DNA of 64,000 bases from a bacterium (GCA_009772925.1 WOUQ01000005.1:248001-312000); one strand, 5' to 3'. Shown: positions 29,268-39,412, counted from the stretch's first letter. Notes: generated from the letters alone by a model not told the origin. Made by a program: numbers and translations.

Positions 29268-29963
29268 TCAGTCCCGCTCGCCCATGAAGGCGCCCAGCAG
29301 GTGCAGCAGGCTGGTGAACAGGTTGTAGATGGAGACGTACAGGCCGACGGTGGCCAGCACGTAGTTGGTCTCGCCGCCGTTCACGATCTCGCCGGTCTGC
29401 CAGAGGATCATGCCGCACATCAGGAAGGCGAACAGCGCGGACACCGTCAGGGCCAGGGCCGGCATGGGATAGCCGACCAGGGCGGCCACCAGCGAGACGA
29501 TGCCGGCGATGAAGGCGACCAGCACGCCGACGAACAGGAAGTTGCGCATGAAGCTGAAGTCCTTGCGCGACACCAGGGCATAGCCGGACAGTCCCAGGAA
29601 GGCGGCGCCGGTGATGCCCAGGGCCAGCATGACGATCTCGCCGCCGTTGGCCAGGCTCAGATAGTGGTTGAGGACCGGGCCCAGGCCGAAGCCGAGCAGG
29701 CCGGTGACCGCGAACACCACGCCGATGCCCGCCGCGGAGTTGGCGGTGCGCGGCACCACGAACCACAACAGGCCCAGGGCGACCAGGCTGGTGACCAGGC
29801 TGACGCCGTAGGGCACGGCCATGGCCATCGACACGCCTGCCATCACGGCGCTGAAGATCAGCGTCATGGACAGCAGCATGTAGGTGTTGCGCAGGACCTT
29901 GTTGGTCTGCTCGACGGCGACGGCGCCATCCATCCTCATCACATTCTCGGTCTGGTATTGCAT
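29268..29963 (-). CDS. yccA: Bax inhibitor-1/YccA family membrane protein
   Basis: The 231-aa protein has seven predicted transmembrane helices and the family pattern [23 protein letters not shown], plus [29 protein letters not shown] near the C-terminus. E. coli YccA is a substrate and modulator of the FtsH protease; others in the family act as calcium leak channels. GGAGG precedes the ATG. It is followed by its own terminator, so it is probably a single-gene unit. Confidence 0.92.
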   Translation of the reverse strand: MQYQTENVMRMDGAVAVEQTNKVLRNTYMLLSMTLIFSAVMAGVSMAMAVPYGVSLVTSLVALGLLWFVVPRTANSAAGIGVVFAVTGLLGFGLGPVLNHYLSLANGGEIVMLALGITGAAFLGLSGYALVSRKDFSFMRNFLFVGVLVAFIAGIVSLVAALVGYPMPALALTVSALFAFLMCGMILWQTGEIVNGGETNYVLATVGLYVSIYNLFTSLLHLLGAFMGERD

Positions 29964-30114
29964 CGTGGTTCCTCCACTGGTCAGAAACGCGGGTAAGACT
30001 AAGGTAGCCCGAAAATAGTTTCAACGTTCACATGGCGAAGCGTGGACCGTCGCGTGTGGCGACGTGGCGCGCCGCTCCTGTAGAATGCACGCTTTTCGTG
30101 CAACTTTCCCCAAT

Positions 30115-31344
30115 ATGGCGCTAATTGTTCAGAAATATGGCGGCACCTCGGTGGGCTCCATCGAACGCATCCGCAACGTGGCGGAGCGGGTCGCCAAGTT
30201 CAAGATGCTCGGCCATCAGGTGGTGGTGGTGGTGTCCGCCATGTCCGGCGAGACCAACCGACTCATTGCCCTGGCCAAGGAAATCCACAAGGAACCGGAC
30301 CCACGCGAACTCGACGTGCTGGTCTCCACCGGCGAGCAGGTCACCATCGCCCTGCTTGCCATGGCCCTCAAGGACCTGGGCCTGAAGGCCAGGAGCTTCA
30401 CCGGCTGGCAGGTACCCCTGCGCACCGACGACGTCCACACCAAGGCCCGCATCGAGCACATCGACGACCAGGCCATGCGCGCCGCGCTGGACAGCGGCCA
30501 TGTGGTGGTAGTGGCCGGTTTCCAGGGAGTGGATGCGGCCGGCAACATCACCACCCTGGGCCGCGGCGGCTCCGATACCACCGGCGTCGCCCTGGCCGCC
30601 GCGTTGAAGGCCGACGAATGCCAGATCTACACCGACGTCGACGGCGTCTACACCACCGATCCGCGCATCGTCCCGGAAGCCCGCCGGCTTCCCACCATCA
30701 CCTTCGAGGAAATGCTGGAACTCGCCAGCCTGGGCTCGAAAGTCCTGCAAATCCGCTCGGTCGAATTCGCCGGCAAATACAAAGTCAAACTGCGCGTGCT
30801 CTCCAGCTTCGAGGACGAAGGCGAGGGCACCCTGATCACCTTCGAGGATGAAAGCATGGAACAACCCATCATCTCCGGCATCGCCTTCAACCGCGACGAA
30901 GCCAAGCTCACCGTGCTGGGCGTGCCCGACAAGCCCGGCATCGCCGCCACCATCCTGGGCGCGGTGGCCGACGCCAACATCGACGTGGACATGATCGTGC
31001 AGAACGTCGGCGCCAATAACACCACCGACTTCACCTTCACCGTGCATCGCGGCGAATTCAAGAAGGCGATGGAAGTGCTGAACCGGGTCAAGACGGAAAT
31101 CGGCGCCCGCGAAGTCAGCGGCGACGACAAGATCGCCAAGGTCTCCCTGGTGGGCGTGGGCATGCGCACCCACGCCGGCGTCGCCAGCAAGATGTTCCGT
31201 ACCCTGGCCGCCGAGAACATCAACATGCAGATGATCTCCACCTCGGAAATCAAGATTTCCGTGGTGGTGGAAGACAAGTACATGGAACTCGCGGTGCGCG
31301 CCCTGCACCAGGCCTTCGACCTGGACAAGGCCCCCGCCGCGTAA
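30115..31344 (+). CDS. lysC: Aspartate kinase LysC
   Basis: The 409-aa protein starts [14 protein letters not shown] (KxGGTS signature). It continues with [12 protein letters not shown] and [14 protein letters not shown], and carries two C-terminal ACT domains (about 265-405, e.g. [16 protein letters not shown]) for allosteric feedback by lysine/threonine. It catalyses the first step of the aspartate amino-acid family. The ATG at 30115 was chosen by homology; a TAGAAT -10-like hexamer lies about 32 bases upstream. It is followed by a terminator and two tRNA genes. Confidence 0.97.
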   Translation: MALIVQKYGGTSVGSIERIRNVAERVAKFKMLGHQVVVVVSAMSGETNRLIALAKEIHKEPDPRELDVLVSTGEQVTIALLAMALKDLGLKARSFTGWQVPLRTDDVHTKARIEHIDDQAMRAALDSGHVVVVAGFQGVDAAGNITTLGRGGSDTTGVALAAALKADECQIYTDVDGVYTTDPRIVPEARRLPTITFEEMLELASLGSKVLQIRSVEFAGKYKVKLRVLSSFEDEGEGTLITFEDESMEQPIISGIAFNRDEAKLTVLGVPDKPGIAATILGAVADANIDVDMIVQNVGANNTTDFTFTVHRGEFKKAMEVLNRVKTEIGAREVSGDDKIAKVSLVGVGMRTHAGVASKMFRTLAAENINMQMISTSEIKISVVVEDKYMELAVRALHQAFDLDKAPAA

Positions 31345-31368
31345 TCTTCCGTTCATTGCTTTAGCCAG

Positions 31369-31397
31369 GCCGCGCGGGTATCCTTGCGCGGCTTTTT
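31369..31397 (+). terminator. Rho-independent terminator of lysC
   Basis: The stem GCCGCGC/GCGCGGC with a 10-nt loop is followed by TTTTT, 24 bp after the lysC stop and just before tRNA-Ser. Confidence 0.88.
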
Positions 31398-31419
31398 CCG
31401 GCCCCGCCGGAAACGATCT

Positions 31420-31513
31420 GGAGACGTGGCCGAGAGGTCGAAGGCACTCCCCTGCTAAGGGAGCATGCGGGCCAAAACCTGCATCGAGGGTTCGAATCCC
31501 TCCGTCTCCGCCA
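31420..31513 (+). tRNA. tRNA-Ser (GCU anticodon)
   Basis: The acceptor arms GGAGACG/CGTCTCC pair fully. The anticodon loop reads CTGCTAA (anticodon GCT), there is a long class II variable arm, the T arm contains GGGTTCGAATCCC, and the CCA end is encoded. Length is 94 nt. Confidence 0.97.
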
Positions 31514-31526
31514 AACCCCAAGTGCC

Positions 31527-31554
31527 TTGCCAAGCGGCGAGATTTCTTTATAAT
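31527..31554 (+). promoter_or_regulatory. Sigma-70 promoter of tRNA-Arg
   Basis: TTGCCA (31527-31532), a 16-nt spacer and a perfect TATAAT (31549-31554) lie 14 bp before the tRNA. A GC-rich discriminator (TCGCGCC) follows, as in promoters under stringent control. Confidence 0.8.
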
Positions 31555-31568
31555 TCGCGCCTCTTTAC

Positions 31569-31645
31569 GCGCTCGTAGCTCAGTTGGATAGAGTACCTGG
31601 CTACGAACCAGGGGGTCGTGGGTTCGAATCCTGCCGGGCGCGCCA
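31569..31645 (+). tRNA. tRNA-Arg (ACG anticodon)
   Basis: The acceptor arms GCGCTCG/CGGGCGC pair with one G-T. The D arm holds AGCTCAGTTGGATAGAG, the anticodon loop reads CTACGAA (ACG, expected to be edited to ICG), the T arm has GGGTTCGAATCCT, and CCA is encoded. Length is 77 nt. Confidence 0.97.
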
Positions 31646-31652
31646 AACAGTC

Positions 31653-31687
31653 AAAGGGGCTTACATGCGTAAGCCCCTTTTTGTTTT
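31653..31687 (+). terminator. Rho-independent terminator after tRNA-Arg
   Basis: A perfect 12-bp stem AAAGGGGCTTAC/GTAAGCCCCTTT with a 4-nt loop is followed by TTGTTTT, seven bases after the tRNA CCA. Confidence 0.95.
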
Positions 31688-31696
31688 CCGGGTGTC

Positions 31697-32257
31697 ATGA
31701 ATCACTTGCCCGCCTCGCAAACGCTGTGTCCGCACGCTGATTGCCCCACCCAGCCGCCGCTGCGGATCAACGTGGAAGTCGCAGCCGCGACCGGGAGCGC
31801 TCTGCTGATCCGCTACCGACTGCTTGTGGACCTGTCCCGGATCCGCCTGCCCGTCGTCGCGGCGCCCGGCCGCGCCGACGGACTGTGGCGGCATACCTGC
31901 TTCGAGGCCTTCATCGCCGGGGAAGATTATCCGCATTACCGCGAGTTCAACTTCTCCCCGGACGGCCGCTGGCAGGCCTATGCCTTTGCCGCCTACCGCG
32001 ACGGCGGGGCCATGGCGGTCGACGCTCCGCCGACGATCGCCCAGGTGGCACGGGCCGACGGCCTGGAACTGGAGGCACGCCTGCCCGGCGCCCTGCTGCC
32101 GGCCGGCAGGCGTCTGCGCCTCGGCCTGAGCGCGGTGATCGAGGACGCGGATGGCTTGCTGAGTTACTGGGCGCTGAGGCACGCCCCCGGCAAGCCAGAT
32201 TTCCACCACCCTGATACATTCGCGCTGGACTTCCACCTGCCACTGCCCTCAGCATGA
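31697..32257 (+). CDS. DOMON-like domain protein
   Basis: The 186-aa protein carries WRHTCFEAFIAGEDYPHYREFNFSPDGRWQAYAFAAYR, the hallmark of the DOMON-like (MurB-like DOMON) family with a beta-sandwich fold; the ligand is unknown. There is no signal peptide or membrane helix. Its TGA overlaps the ATG of the NamZ-like gene, so the two are translated together and may share a cell-wall or sugar-related role. The function remains unassigned. Confidence 0.75.
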   Translation: MNHLPASQTLCPHADCPTQPPLRINVEVAAATGSALLIRYRLLVDLSRIRLPVVAAPGRADGLWRHTCFEAFIAGEDYPHYREFNFSPDGRWQAYAFAAYRDGGAMAVDAPPTIAQVARADGLELEARLPGALLPAGRRLRLGLSAVIEDADGLLSYWALRHAPGKPDFHHPDTFALDFHLPLPSA

Positions 32258-33462
32258 AAACCGGCCTCGACCGCCTGCTCGATGAATCCAGCCTGCGCGC
32301 GCCCCTCGCCGGCAAGCGCGTCGCCCTGCTCGCCCACCCCGCCTCGGTCACCGCCAACCTGAGGCATGCCCTGGATGCCCTCGCCGCCCTGCCCGACCTC
32401 CGCCTCGCCGCCGCCTTCGGCCCGCAGCACGGCCTGCGCGGCGACAAGCAGGACAACATGGTGGAATCGCCCGATTTCCAGGACCCAGTCCTCGGCATCC
32501 CGGTGTTCAGCCTCTATGGCGAGGTGCGGCGGCCGACGCCGGCCATGCTGGACAGCTTCGACGTGCTGCTGGTCGACCTGCAGGACCTGGGCTGCCGCAT
32601 CTATACCTTCATCACCACCCTGCTCTACGTCCTCGAGGAGGCCGCCCGCCACGGCAAGACGGTGATCGTGCTGGACCGGCCCAACCCGGCCGGACGGCCG
32701 GTCGAGGGCACCCTGCTGCGGCCCGGCTGGGAGAGCTTCGTCGGCGCCGGCCCACTGCCCATGCGGCATGGCCTCACCCTGGGCGAAATGGGCCGCTGGT
32801 TCGTGCGGAATTTCAAGCTGGACCTGGATTACCAGGTGGTGGCCATGCACGGCTGGCAACCCGAGGCGGCGCCGGGCTTCGGCTGGCCGCTGGGCGAGCG
32901 GGAATGGATCAATCCCAGCCCCAACGCGGCCAACCTGTCGATGGCCCGCTGCTACGCCGGCACGGTGATGCTGGAGGGCACCACCCTGTCCGAGGGGCGG
33001 GGCACCACCCGGCCGCTGGAGCTGTTCGGCGCCCCCGACCTCGACCCGCGCGCGCTGCTGGAGGAAATGCGGCACCTCGCCGCTCACTGGATGCACGGTT
33101 GCCGGCCACGGGAATGCTGGTTCGAGCCCACCTTCCACAAGCACGCCGGGCAACTTTGCGCCGGCGTGCAGATCCACGTGGAGACGGACGCCTACGCCCA
33201 CGCGGAGTTTCGTCCCTGGCGACTCATGGCCCTCGCCTTCAAGGCCCTGCGCCGGCTGCGCCCGGACTATCCGCTGTGGCGGGATTTCCCCTACGAATAC
33301 GAGCACGAGCGCCTGGCCATCGATCTCATCAATGGCGGACCGGCCCTGCGCGAGTGGGTCGATGACTCCGCCGCCCTGCCCGGCGACCTCGGCGCCCTGG
33401 CGCGCGCGGACGAAGCGGCCTGGCTGGAGGAGCGGGAGGCTGTGCTGATTTATCGCGATTGA
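32254..33462 (+). CDS. DUF1343/NamZ-type exo-beta-N-acetylmuramidase family protein
   Basis: The 402-aa protein matches the DUF1343 family: GKRVALLAHPAS, FGPQHGLRGDKQDNM, VFSLYGEVRRPTPAML, LLVDLQDLGCRIYTFITTLLYVLEEA and LDRPNPAGRPVEGTLL. B. subtilis NamZ removes terminal MurNAc from peptidoglycan fragments. No signal peptide is visible, so cytoplasmic turnover of recycled muropeptides is more likely here than secretion. It is coupled to the DOMON-like gene by an ATGA overlap. Confidence 0.85.
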   Translation: MKTGLDRLLDESSLRAPLAGKRVALLAHPASVTANLRHALDALAALPDLRLAAAFGPQHGLRGDKQDNMVESPDFQDPVLGIPVFSLYGEVRRPTPAMLDSFDVLLVDLQDLGCRIYTFITTLLYVLEEAARHGKTVIVLDRPNPAGRPVEGTLLRPGWESFVGAGPLPMRHGLTLGEMGRWFVRNFKLDLDYQVVAMHGWQPEAAPGFGWPLGEREWINPSPNAANLSMARCYAGTVMLEGTTLSEGRGTTRPLELFGAPDLDPRALLEEMRHLAAHWMHGCRPRECWFEPTFHKHAGQLCAGVQIHVETDAYAHAEFRPWRLMALAFKALRRLRPDYPLWRDFPYEYEHERLAIDLINGGPALREWVDDSAALPGDLGALARADEAAWLEEREAVLIYRD

Positions 33463-33612
33463 TCCGCGACGCAAACCAGTCTTGTGCCGTCATTGCGAGG
33501 CGCGTAGCGACGCGGCAATCCAGCGGAGACCGTCGCGCAGGCAGGCCCCTGGATCGCCGCGCGGAGTTTATGCCCGCAGGGCGCTCGCGATGACGAAAGG
33601 GGTGCCGCCGGA
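33463..33612. other. Intergenic region between convergent NamZ-like and HDOD genes
   Basis: The 150-bp gap holds no gene and is mostly the imperfect inverted repeat listed at 33488-33595. Confidence 0.7.
33488..33595. repeat. Palindromic intergenic repeat element
   Basis: The element begins CGTCATTGCGAG and ends CTCGCGATGACG (11 of 12 complementary). It has internal partly complementary CAATCCAG/CTGGATCG blocks and is about 108 bp long. This is the common mobile-like intergenic type whose ends read GTCATTGCGAG. Similar CGTCAT ends occur in the element between groES and groEL. Confidence 0.75.
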
Positions 33613-34464
33613 TCAGACATCGGGCGCGTGGCCGGGCCCGACGGCGTGCAGCAGCCGCGCCTTTGCCTCCGCGTCGAGTCCGGGCAGGACGCCGACCAGC
33701 ACTTCCGGCGTGGCTCCGGTCAGCTTCGCCGCCTCGCGGATATCGTCCGGCAGGGCTGCATCCTCCACGCCGTTGCCCAGGTGGCGGGCGGTGTTGACGC
33801 CCAGTCGGGCCATACGCGCGCGCGTACCCTCGTCGCCTCGGATGAGCTGGCGGATGAGTTGCGGCAGGCTCCAGTTCTCGATGAGCAGCAGGCTCAGATC
33901 CATGAAGGCGAAACCGCAGGCCTGGCGCTGCGCCTGCTCGCTGCGCTGGGCGCGGCTGCTGTGCAGTTCGTCCAGAGCCTTCTGCGGCAGCTCGGGAACG
34001 AAGGCCCACAGTTCTATCTCGCCCGCATTGGCGAGCAGGGCAGCCATGGCCAGTTCTCCGGGGTCGAGGTCGTGGCGCAGGCCACCCCAGGCCATGCAGA
34101 TGCGCGCGGCCAGGGTGGCGCGCGCCTCGCAGGCGAGGAAGCCGTGGTTGTCCCCGCCCACTTCCGGCGCGCCGCGCACCTGCTCCCTGAACTGCTCGGT
34201 ACCCAGGGCCAGCACCACGCCGAGGGGGGTGGTGATGTCGCGCGCCAGGCGCCGGGGCAGGCGCCGGTTGGCCTCCTTGATCAGACGCAGGGCCAGCAAC
34301 GGATCCTCCAGCAGCAGGCCGGTATAGACGTGCGCGGACAGGCTGTCCTCGGCTCCCGACTCCAGGTCGGCGAGGGCCGTCTTGCTGGAGGCCTTGATGG
34401 GCTGCTCCTGGTATTCCAGATAGGCCGCCCACTGCCCCGATCCCCACCACGCATGCCCAGGCAT
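33613..34464 (-). CDS. HDOD domain protein
   Basis: The 283-aa protein resembles the HDOD fold: HVYTGLLLEDPLLALRLIKEANRR, DITTPLGVVLALGTEQF and LAMAALLANAGEIELWAF. It lacks the metal-binding HD residues and any accompanying output domain. HDOD proteins are regulatory scaffolds linked to stress and c-di-GMP signalling. It starts at ATG 34464 (MPGHAWWGSG). It is downstream of glnE on the same strand with a 66-bp gap. Its role is unknown. Confidence 0.75.
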   Translation of the reverse strand: MPGHAWWGSGQWAAYLEYQEQPIKASSKTALADLESGAEDSLSAHVYTGLLLEDPLLALRLIKEANRRLPRRLARDITTPLGVVLALGTEQFREQVRGAPEVGGDNHGFLACEARATLAARICMAWGGLRHDLDPGELAMAALLANAGEIELWAFVPELPQKALDELHSSRAQRSEQAQRQACGFAFMDLSLLLIENWSLPQLIRQLIRGDEGTRARMARLGVNTARHLGNGVEDAALPDDIREAAKLTGATPEVLVGVLPGLDAEAKARLLHAVGPGHAPDV

Positions 34465-34530
34465 CACGAATACCTCGTGGAATCAATATCTTGCCGCATT
34501 GACGGCAATACCTGAGGAAAGCTTGAGGCT

Positions 34531-37209
34531 TCAGGCGCCGAACACGTCGGCCCACAGGGCCTTCACCGCCAGGATTTCCCGGGTCAGGCCGCCATGCTCG
34601 GCGCGCGCGTGCTCCAGGCCTTGCAGCTTGAGGGCGTGCTGGCGGCGGCGCAGCTCGCGGTAGGCGTCGCCCGCGGCGAGGCCGATGTCGCCGGGGATCA
34701 GACCGAGTTCGCCGGCCCGCCTGAGGAGGGCGATGTTGCCGATGTTGGCGGTCATTTCCGGATGCGCGTGGGCGTGCGCGAGCACCAGATACTGCACGGC
34801 GAATTCCACGTCGACCAGGCCGCCGGCGTCGTGCTTGAGGTCGAACAGGCCGCTGACGTTGGCGTGACCCTCGTGCATCTTGCGGCGCATGTCGAGCACC
34901 TCGTCGCGCAATCGGCCGGCATCGCGCGGCTGCGTCAGCACCTTCTCGCGGATGGCGTCGAAACGCGTTTTCAGCGCCGCATCGCCGCAGCAATATCGGG
35001 CGCGGGTGAGGGCCTGGTGTTCCCAGGTCCAGGCCTGCCGCAACTGGTAATCCTCGAACGCCTCGACGCTGCTCACCAGCAGGCCCGAGGCGCCGTCCGG
35101 GCGCAGGCGCAGGTCGGTTTCATAGAGCGTGCCGGCGGCGGTGGTGGTGCCCATCCAGGTGTTCAGACGCTTGCCCAGACGAGCGTAGATTTCCTGCGCA
35201 TCGGCATGCGAGTCGTCGTACAGAAAGATGATGTCCAGGTCGGAGGCGTAGCCCAGTTCCTTGCCGCCCAGCTTGCCGTAGGCGATCACCGCGAAGGCGG
35301 GGCTCTCCCGGTGACGGCCGGGCAAGCCATTCCAGACCAGATCCAGGGTGGCCTGCACCAGCAGATCGGCCAGGTCGGAGAGATGGTCGGAGAGCTTTTC
35401 CACGCTCCACACGCCGGCCAGGTCCTGCGCCAGCAGGCGGAAGGTCTCGGACTGCTTGAAGTGGCGCAGTTCGTCCATCTGCCTTTCCACATCCACGACT
35501 TGCATGCCCAGGCGCTGGCGCAGGTCCTGGCGCGCGCGCGGCCAGTCCGGCGGCGCCATGAGTTGGCGCGCGTCGAGCAATTCGTCGAGCAGGTGTGGCT
35601 GACGGGTCAGATAGCCGGCGGCCCAGGCGCTGCTGCTGACGATGCGTACCACCTGGCGCAGGGTCTGCGGGTACTCCTTGAGCAGGGCGAGATAGGGGCC
35701 GCGCCGGGCGATGGCGTCGAGGAGATCAAGGATGCGCGCCAGGGTTTCGCCCGCATTGGGGAAACCGGCCGCCACCTCGACCAGCGGCGGCAGCAGACCG
35801 TCGATCATCGCCTTGTTGCCGGCCGGCAGACCGGCGTAGCGGCTGCCGCGCACAAGCTTGCGCAACTGCTCGAGGACGCTGGCCGGATCGGCGTAGCCGA
35901 CCGCGGCGAGGCGCGCCTCGGCCTCCTCCGCGGGCTGCTCGCACAAGCCGGCGAGGGGATGGCCGGACTGGTCCTCCTGCGGCGCGCCGAAGACCTGCTC
36001 GAAATAGCCCGCCACCTTGCGGCGCAGCGCGTTCAGCCGGATTTCGAAAGCGGCCCAGTCGGCGCCGCCCATGGCCAGCGCCACCCGCTCGCGGTCCTCC
36101 GCCTCGCGCGGCAGGGTCTGCGTCTGCGCATCGTCCAGGTATTGCAGGCGATGCTCGAGGTTGCGCAGGAACACGTAGGCGGCCTCCATCTCGTCGGCCT
36201 GCTCCTCGGGCACCAGATCGTAGGCCGACAACTGGTGCAGCAGGGCGCGAGTCGGGCGGATCTGCAGGGAGGCAATGCGGCCGCCGCGGATGAGCTGGAA
36301 CACCTGCGCGACGAATTCGATCTCGCGGATGCCGCCCGGCCCCAGCTTGATGTTGTCGGCCATTTCCTTACGCGCCACCTCGCGCCGGATTTGCGCGTGC
36401 AAATCGCGCATGGAGCCGAAGGCGCCGAAATCCAGGTACTTGCGGAAGACGAAGGGCTTGCGCAGTGCTTCCAGTTCCTCGACGCGCTCGCCGGTCAGAG
36501 CCCGTCCCTTGATCCAGGCATAGCGCTCCCATTCCCGTGCCTGTGTGTAGAAGTACTCCTCCAGCATGGCGAAGCTCGACACCAGCGGACCGGAATCGCC
36601 GTAGGGGCGCAGGCGCATGTCGACGCGAAAGACGTGGCCGTCGGCGGTCTTGTCGTCGAGGGCGGCGATGAGGCGCTTGCCCAGGCGGGTGAAGAACTCG
36701 AAATTGGAAAGCTTGCGCGGCCCGGCGGTCTCGCCGTCCTCGGGGAAGACGAAGATGAGATCGATATCGGAGGAGGCGTTGAGTTCGCCGCCGCCCAGCT
36801 TGCCCATGCCCACCACGATCAGGCGCTGGGCCTCTCCCTGCGCGTCGAGCGGCTCGCCATACACCGACACCAGGTCACGATGCAGGAAATCGGTGGCGGC
36901 ACCCACCGTCACCTCGGCCAGTTCGGTGAGGGCGCGGGTCACCTCGGCCAGATCGGCGAGGCCGTTGAGGTCGCGCGTCATCACGCGTGCATACACGCCC
37001 TCGCGCAGGCGGCGCAGGCGACGCTTGAGCGTTTCCTCGTCGGCGATGTCGGCGCCCAGGTAGGCGCCCATCTCGCGGCGCGAGAGCGGTTGCTCGAGCG
37101 AACGCTGCAGCCACTCGCCGAGCGCCGGTCGGGCATGCAGACGGGCGCGTAGCCAGCGGCTGTATGCGGCGGCGCGGGATAGCGACTGCGGGGCTGGCGT
37201 TGGCTTCAT
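34531..37209 (-). CDS. glnE: Bifunctional glutamine synthetase adenylyltransferase/deadenylase GlnE
   Basis: The 892-aa protein has two nucleotidyltransferase modules. The N-terminal one (VVGMGKLGGGELNASSDIDLIFVF) removes AMP from glutamine synthetase and the C-terminal one (AYGKLGGKELGYASDLDIIFLYDD) adds it; each is followed by a helical domain. It adjusts nitrogen assimilation with PII. The ATG at 37209 (MKPTPAPQSLSR) is preferred to the ORF-track TTG. It is divergent from acs. Confidence 0.97.
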   Translation of the reverse strand: MKPTPAPQSLSRAAAYSRWLRARLHARPALGEWLQRSLEQPLSRREMGAYLGADIADEETLKRRLRRLREGVYARVMTRDLNGLADLAEVTRALTELAEVTVGAATDFLHRDLVSVYGEPLDAQGEAQRLIVVGMGKLGGGELNASSDIDLIFVFPEDGETAGPRKLSNFEFFTRLGKRLIAALDDKTADGHVFRVDMRLRPYGDSGPLVSSFAMLEEYFYTQAREWERYAWIKGRALTGERVEELEALRKPFVFRKYLDFGAFGSMRDLHAQIRREVARKEMADNIKLGPGGIREIEFVAQVFQLIRGGRIASLQIRPTRALLHQLSAYDLVPEEQADEMEAAYVFLRNLEHRLQYLDDAQTQTLPREAEDRERVALAMGGADWAAFEIRLNALRRKVAGYFEQVFGAPQEDQSGHPLAGLCEQPAEEAEARLAAVGYADPASVLEQLRKLVRGSRYAGLPAGNKAMIDGLLPPLVEVAAGFPNAGETLARILDLLDAIARRGPYLALLKEYPQTLRQVVRIVSSSAWAAGYLTRQPHLLDELLDARQLMAPPDWPRARQDLRQRLGMQVVDVERQMDELRHFKQSETFRLLAQDLAGVWSVEKLSDHLSDLADLLVQATLDLVWNGLPGRHRESPAFAVIAYGKLGGKELGYASDLDIIFLYDDSHADAQEIYARLGKRLNTWMGTTTAAGTLYETDLRLRPDGASGLLVSSVEAFEDYQLRQAWTWEHQALTRARYCCGDAALKTRFDAIREKVLTQPRDAGRLRDEVLDMRRKMHEGHANVSGLFDLKHDAGGLVDVEFAVQYLVLAHAHAHPEMTANIGNIALLRRAGELGLIPGDIGLAAGDAYRELRRRQHALKLQGLEHARAEHGGLTREILAVKALWADVFGA

Positions 37210-37254
37210 GGTGCGATGCAAAATGCGAAATTCCTGGAAGTGGCCTAATTTTGC

Positions 37255-37276
37255 CGCTTCCTTGGGGGAGGAAGCG
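37255..37276. other. Stem-loop between glnE and acs
   Basis: CGCTTCCT-tggggg-AGGAAGCG is a perfect 8-bp hairpin about 37 bp before the acs start and 46 bp before glnE. It is not followed by a U-run. It may be a leader structure or protein site; the function is unknown. Confidence 0.45.
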
Positions 37277-37312
37277 ACCTGTCTTTAATCTGCCGTCGAG
37301 GAGACGCATGTC

Positions 37313-39301
37313 ATGAGCACCACCATCGAATCCGTCCTGCACGAAAACCGGGTCTTCGACCCCTCTCCGGAATTCGTGGCCCAGGCCAACGTTTCCGGCA
37401 TGGAAGCCTACAAGGCCCTGTGTGCCCAGGCCGAAGCCGACTATGAAGGCTACTGGGGCAAGTTGGCCAAGGATAACGTCGTCTGGCAAACCCCCTTCAG
37501 CAAGGTCCTGGACGAATCCAACGCCCCTTTCTACAAGTGGTTCCCGGACGGCAAGCTGAACGTCTCCTACAACTGCCTGGACAAGAACGTCCAGGCCGGC
37601 CTGGGCGACAAGGTCGCACTCATCTTCGAGGCCGACAAGGGTGAAATCACCCGCGTCACCTACAAGGAACTGCTCGCCCGCACCGCCAAGTTCGCCAACG
37701 CCCTGAAGAGCCTGGGCGTGAAGAAGGGCGACCGGGTCATCATCTACCTGCCCATGTCCGTCGAGGGCGTCGTCGCCATGCAGGCCTGCGCCCGCATTGG
37801 CGCCACCCACTCCGTGGTATTCGGCGGCTTCTCCGCCACCGCCCTGCGCGACCGCATCGAGGACGCCGGCGCGGTCATGATCATCACCGCCGACGAGCAG
37901 TGCCGCGGCGGCAAGAACATCCCCCTGAAGCCCGCCGTGGACGAAGCCATGACCCTGGGCGGCACCGATTCCATCAAGAACGTGGTGGTCTACCAGCGCA
38001 CAGGCGGCGCCTGCAACATGGTGGCCGGCCGCGACGTCTGGTGGCACGACGTGGTGGCCAGCCAGTCCGAGACCTGCGAACCGGAATGGGTGGAAGCCGA
38101 GCATCCTCTGTTCCTGCTCTACACCTCCGGCTCCACCGGCAAGCCCAAGGGTGTGCAGCACTCCACCGGCGGCTACCTGCTGCATTCCATCCTCACCATG
38201 AAGTGGACCTTCGACCTGAAGCCGAACGACGTGTTCTGGTGCACGGCGGACATCGGCTGGGTCACCGGCCACACCTATATCACCTACGGCCCCCTGGCCT
38301 GCGGCGGCACCGAGATCGTCTTCGAGGGCGTGCCCACCTTCCCGGACGCCGGCCGCTTCTGGAAGATGATCCAGGACCACAAGGTCAACATCTTCTATAC
38401 CGCCCCCACCGCCATCCGTTCCCTGATCAAGGCCGCCGACACCAACCCGGCCGTGCATCCGAAGAACTACGACCTGTCGACCTTGCGTGTCCTGGGCTCG
38501 GTGGGCGAGCCGATCAACCCCGAAGCCTGGATGTGGTACCACGACAACATCGGCGGCGGCCGCTGCCCCATCATGGACACCTTCTGGCAGACCGAAACCG
38601 GCGGCCACGTCATCACCCCCCTGCCCGGCGTCACCCCCCTGGTGCCCGGCTCCTGCACCCTGCCCTTCCCCGGCATCATGGTCACCGTGGTGGACGAGGC
38701 CGGCCACGAGGTGGAATGGGGCAAAGGCGGCTTCCTGGTCATCAAGAAGCCCTGGCCGTCCATGATCCGCACCATCTGGAACGACCCGGAGCGCTTCAAG
38801 AAGAGCTACTTCCCCGAGGACCTTGGCGGCAAGCTCTATCTCGCGGGCGACGGCGCCGTGCGCGACGCCAAGACCGGCTACTTCACCATCATGGGCCGCA
38901 TCGACGACGTGCTGAACGTCTCCGGCCACCGCATGGGCACCATGGAGATTGAATCCGCCCTGGTCAGCCACCCCCTGGTCGCCGAAGCCGCCGTGGTCGG
39001 CAAGCCGCACGACATCAAGGGCGAAGCCATCGTCGCCTACGTGGTGTTGAAGCGCGCACGCCCCACCGGCGACGAAGCCAAGGCCATCGTCAACGAACTG
39101 CGCAACCACGTCGGCAAGGAAATCGGCCCGATCGCCAAGCCGGACGAAATCCGCTTCGGCGACAACCTGCCGAAGACCCGCTCCGGCAAGATCATGCGCC
39201 GCTTGCTGCGCACCCTGGCGAAAGGCGAGGAGATCACTTCCGACGTGTCGACGCTGGAAAACCCGGCGATCCTTGACCAACTCAAAGAGGTGGTGAAGTA
39301 A
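37313..39301 (+). CDS. acsA: Acetyl-CoA synthetase
   Basis: The 662-aa AMP-forming enzyme has [21 protein letters not shown] (P loop), [19 protein letters not shown] and the C-terminal [15 protein letters not shown] with the lysine that is acetylated in regulation. It activates acetate to acetyl-CoA in the cytoplasm. GAGGAGACGC precedes the ATG. It is divergent from glnE and ends in a strong terminator. Confidence 0.98.
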   Translation: MSTTIESVLHENRVFDPSPEFVAQANVSGMEAYKALCAQAEADYEGYWGKLAKDNVVWQTPFSKVLDESNAPFYKWFPDGKLNVSYNCLDKNVQAGLGDKVALIFEADKGEITRVTYKELLARTAKFANALKSLGVKKGDRVIIYLPMSVEGVVAMQACARIGATHSVVFGGFSATALRDRIEDAGAVMIITADEQCRGGKNIPLKPAVDEAMTLGGTDSIKNVVVYQRTGGACNMVAGRDVWWHDVVASQSETCEPEWVEAEHPLFLLYTSGSTGKPKGVQHSTGGYLLHSILTMKWTFDLKPNDVFWCTADIGWVTGHTYITYGPLACGGTEIVFEGVPTFPDAGRFWKMIQDHKVNIFYTAPTAIRSLIKAADTNPAVHPKNYDLSTLRVLGSVGEPINPEAWMWYHDNIGGGRCPIMDTFWQTETGGHVITPLPGVTPLVPGSCTLPFPGIMVTVVDEAGHEVEWGKGGFLVIKKPWPSMIRTIWNDPERFKKSYFPEDLGGKLYLAGDGAVRDAKTGYFTIMGRIDDVLNVSGHRMGTMEIESALVSHPLVAEAAVVGKPHDIKGEAIVAYVVLKRARPTGDEAKAIVNELRNHVGKEIGPIAKPDEIRFGDNLPKTRSGKIMRRLLRTLAKGEEITSDVSTLENPAILDQLKEVVK

Positions 39302-39320
39302 GCGGCATCGGTCCCAACCA

Positions 39321-39352
39321 ACAGAAAGCGGCCTGCGGGCCGCTTTCTGTTT
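39321..39352 (+). terminator. Terminator after acsA
   Basis: A perfect 13-bp stem ACAGAAAGCGGCC/GGCCGCTTTCTGT with a 4-nt loop starts 20 bp after the stop. The T-run is short. Confidence 0.8.
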
Positions 39353-39376
39353 GACACCGTCCTGTTTGACACCGTC
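39347..39376 (+). repeat. 15-bp tandem duplication
   Basis: CTGTTTGACACCGTC occurs twice without spacing (39347-39361 and 39362-39376). The first copy begins inside the acsA terminator stem. It looks like a recent slippage or duplication event. Confidence 0.85.
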
Positions 39377-39412
39377 GACGCAGGAAGCGGGAGAAAGCTT
39401 TTTTCTTCCGCT

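Noticed and set aside
34594-37152. 852-aa plus-strand ORF
   Set aside because: It is the antisense shadow of glnE.
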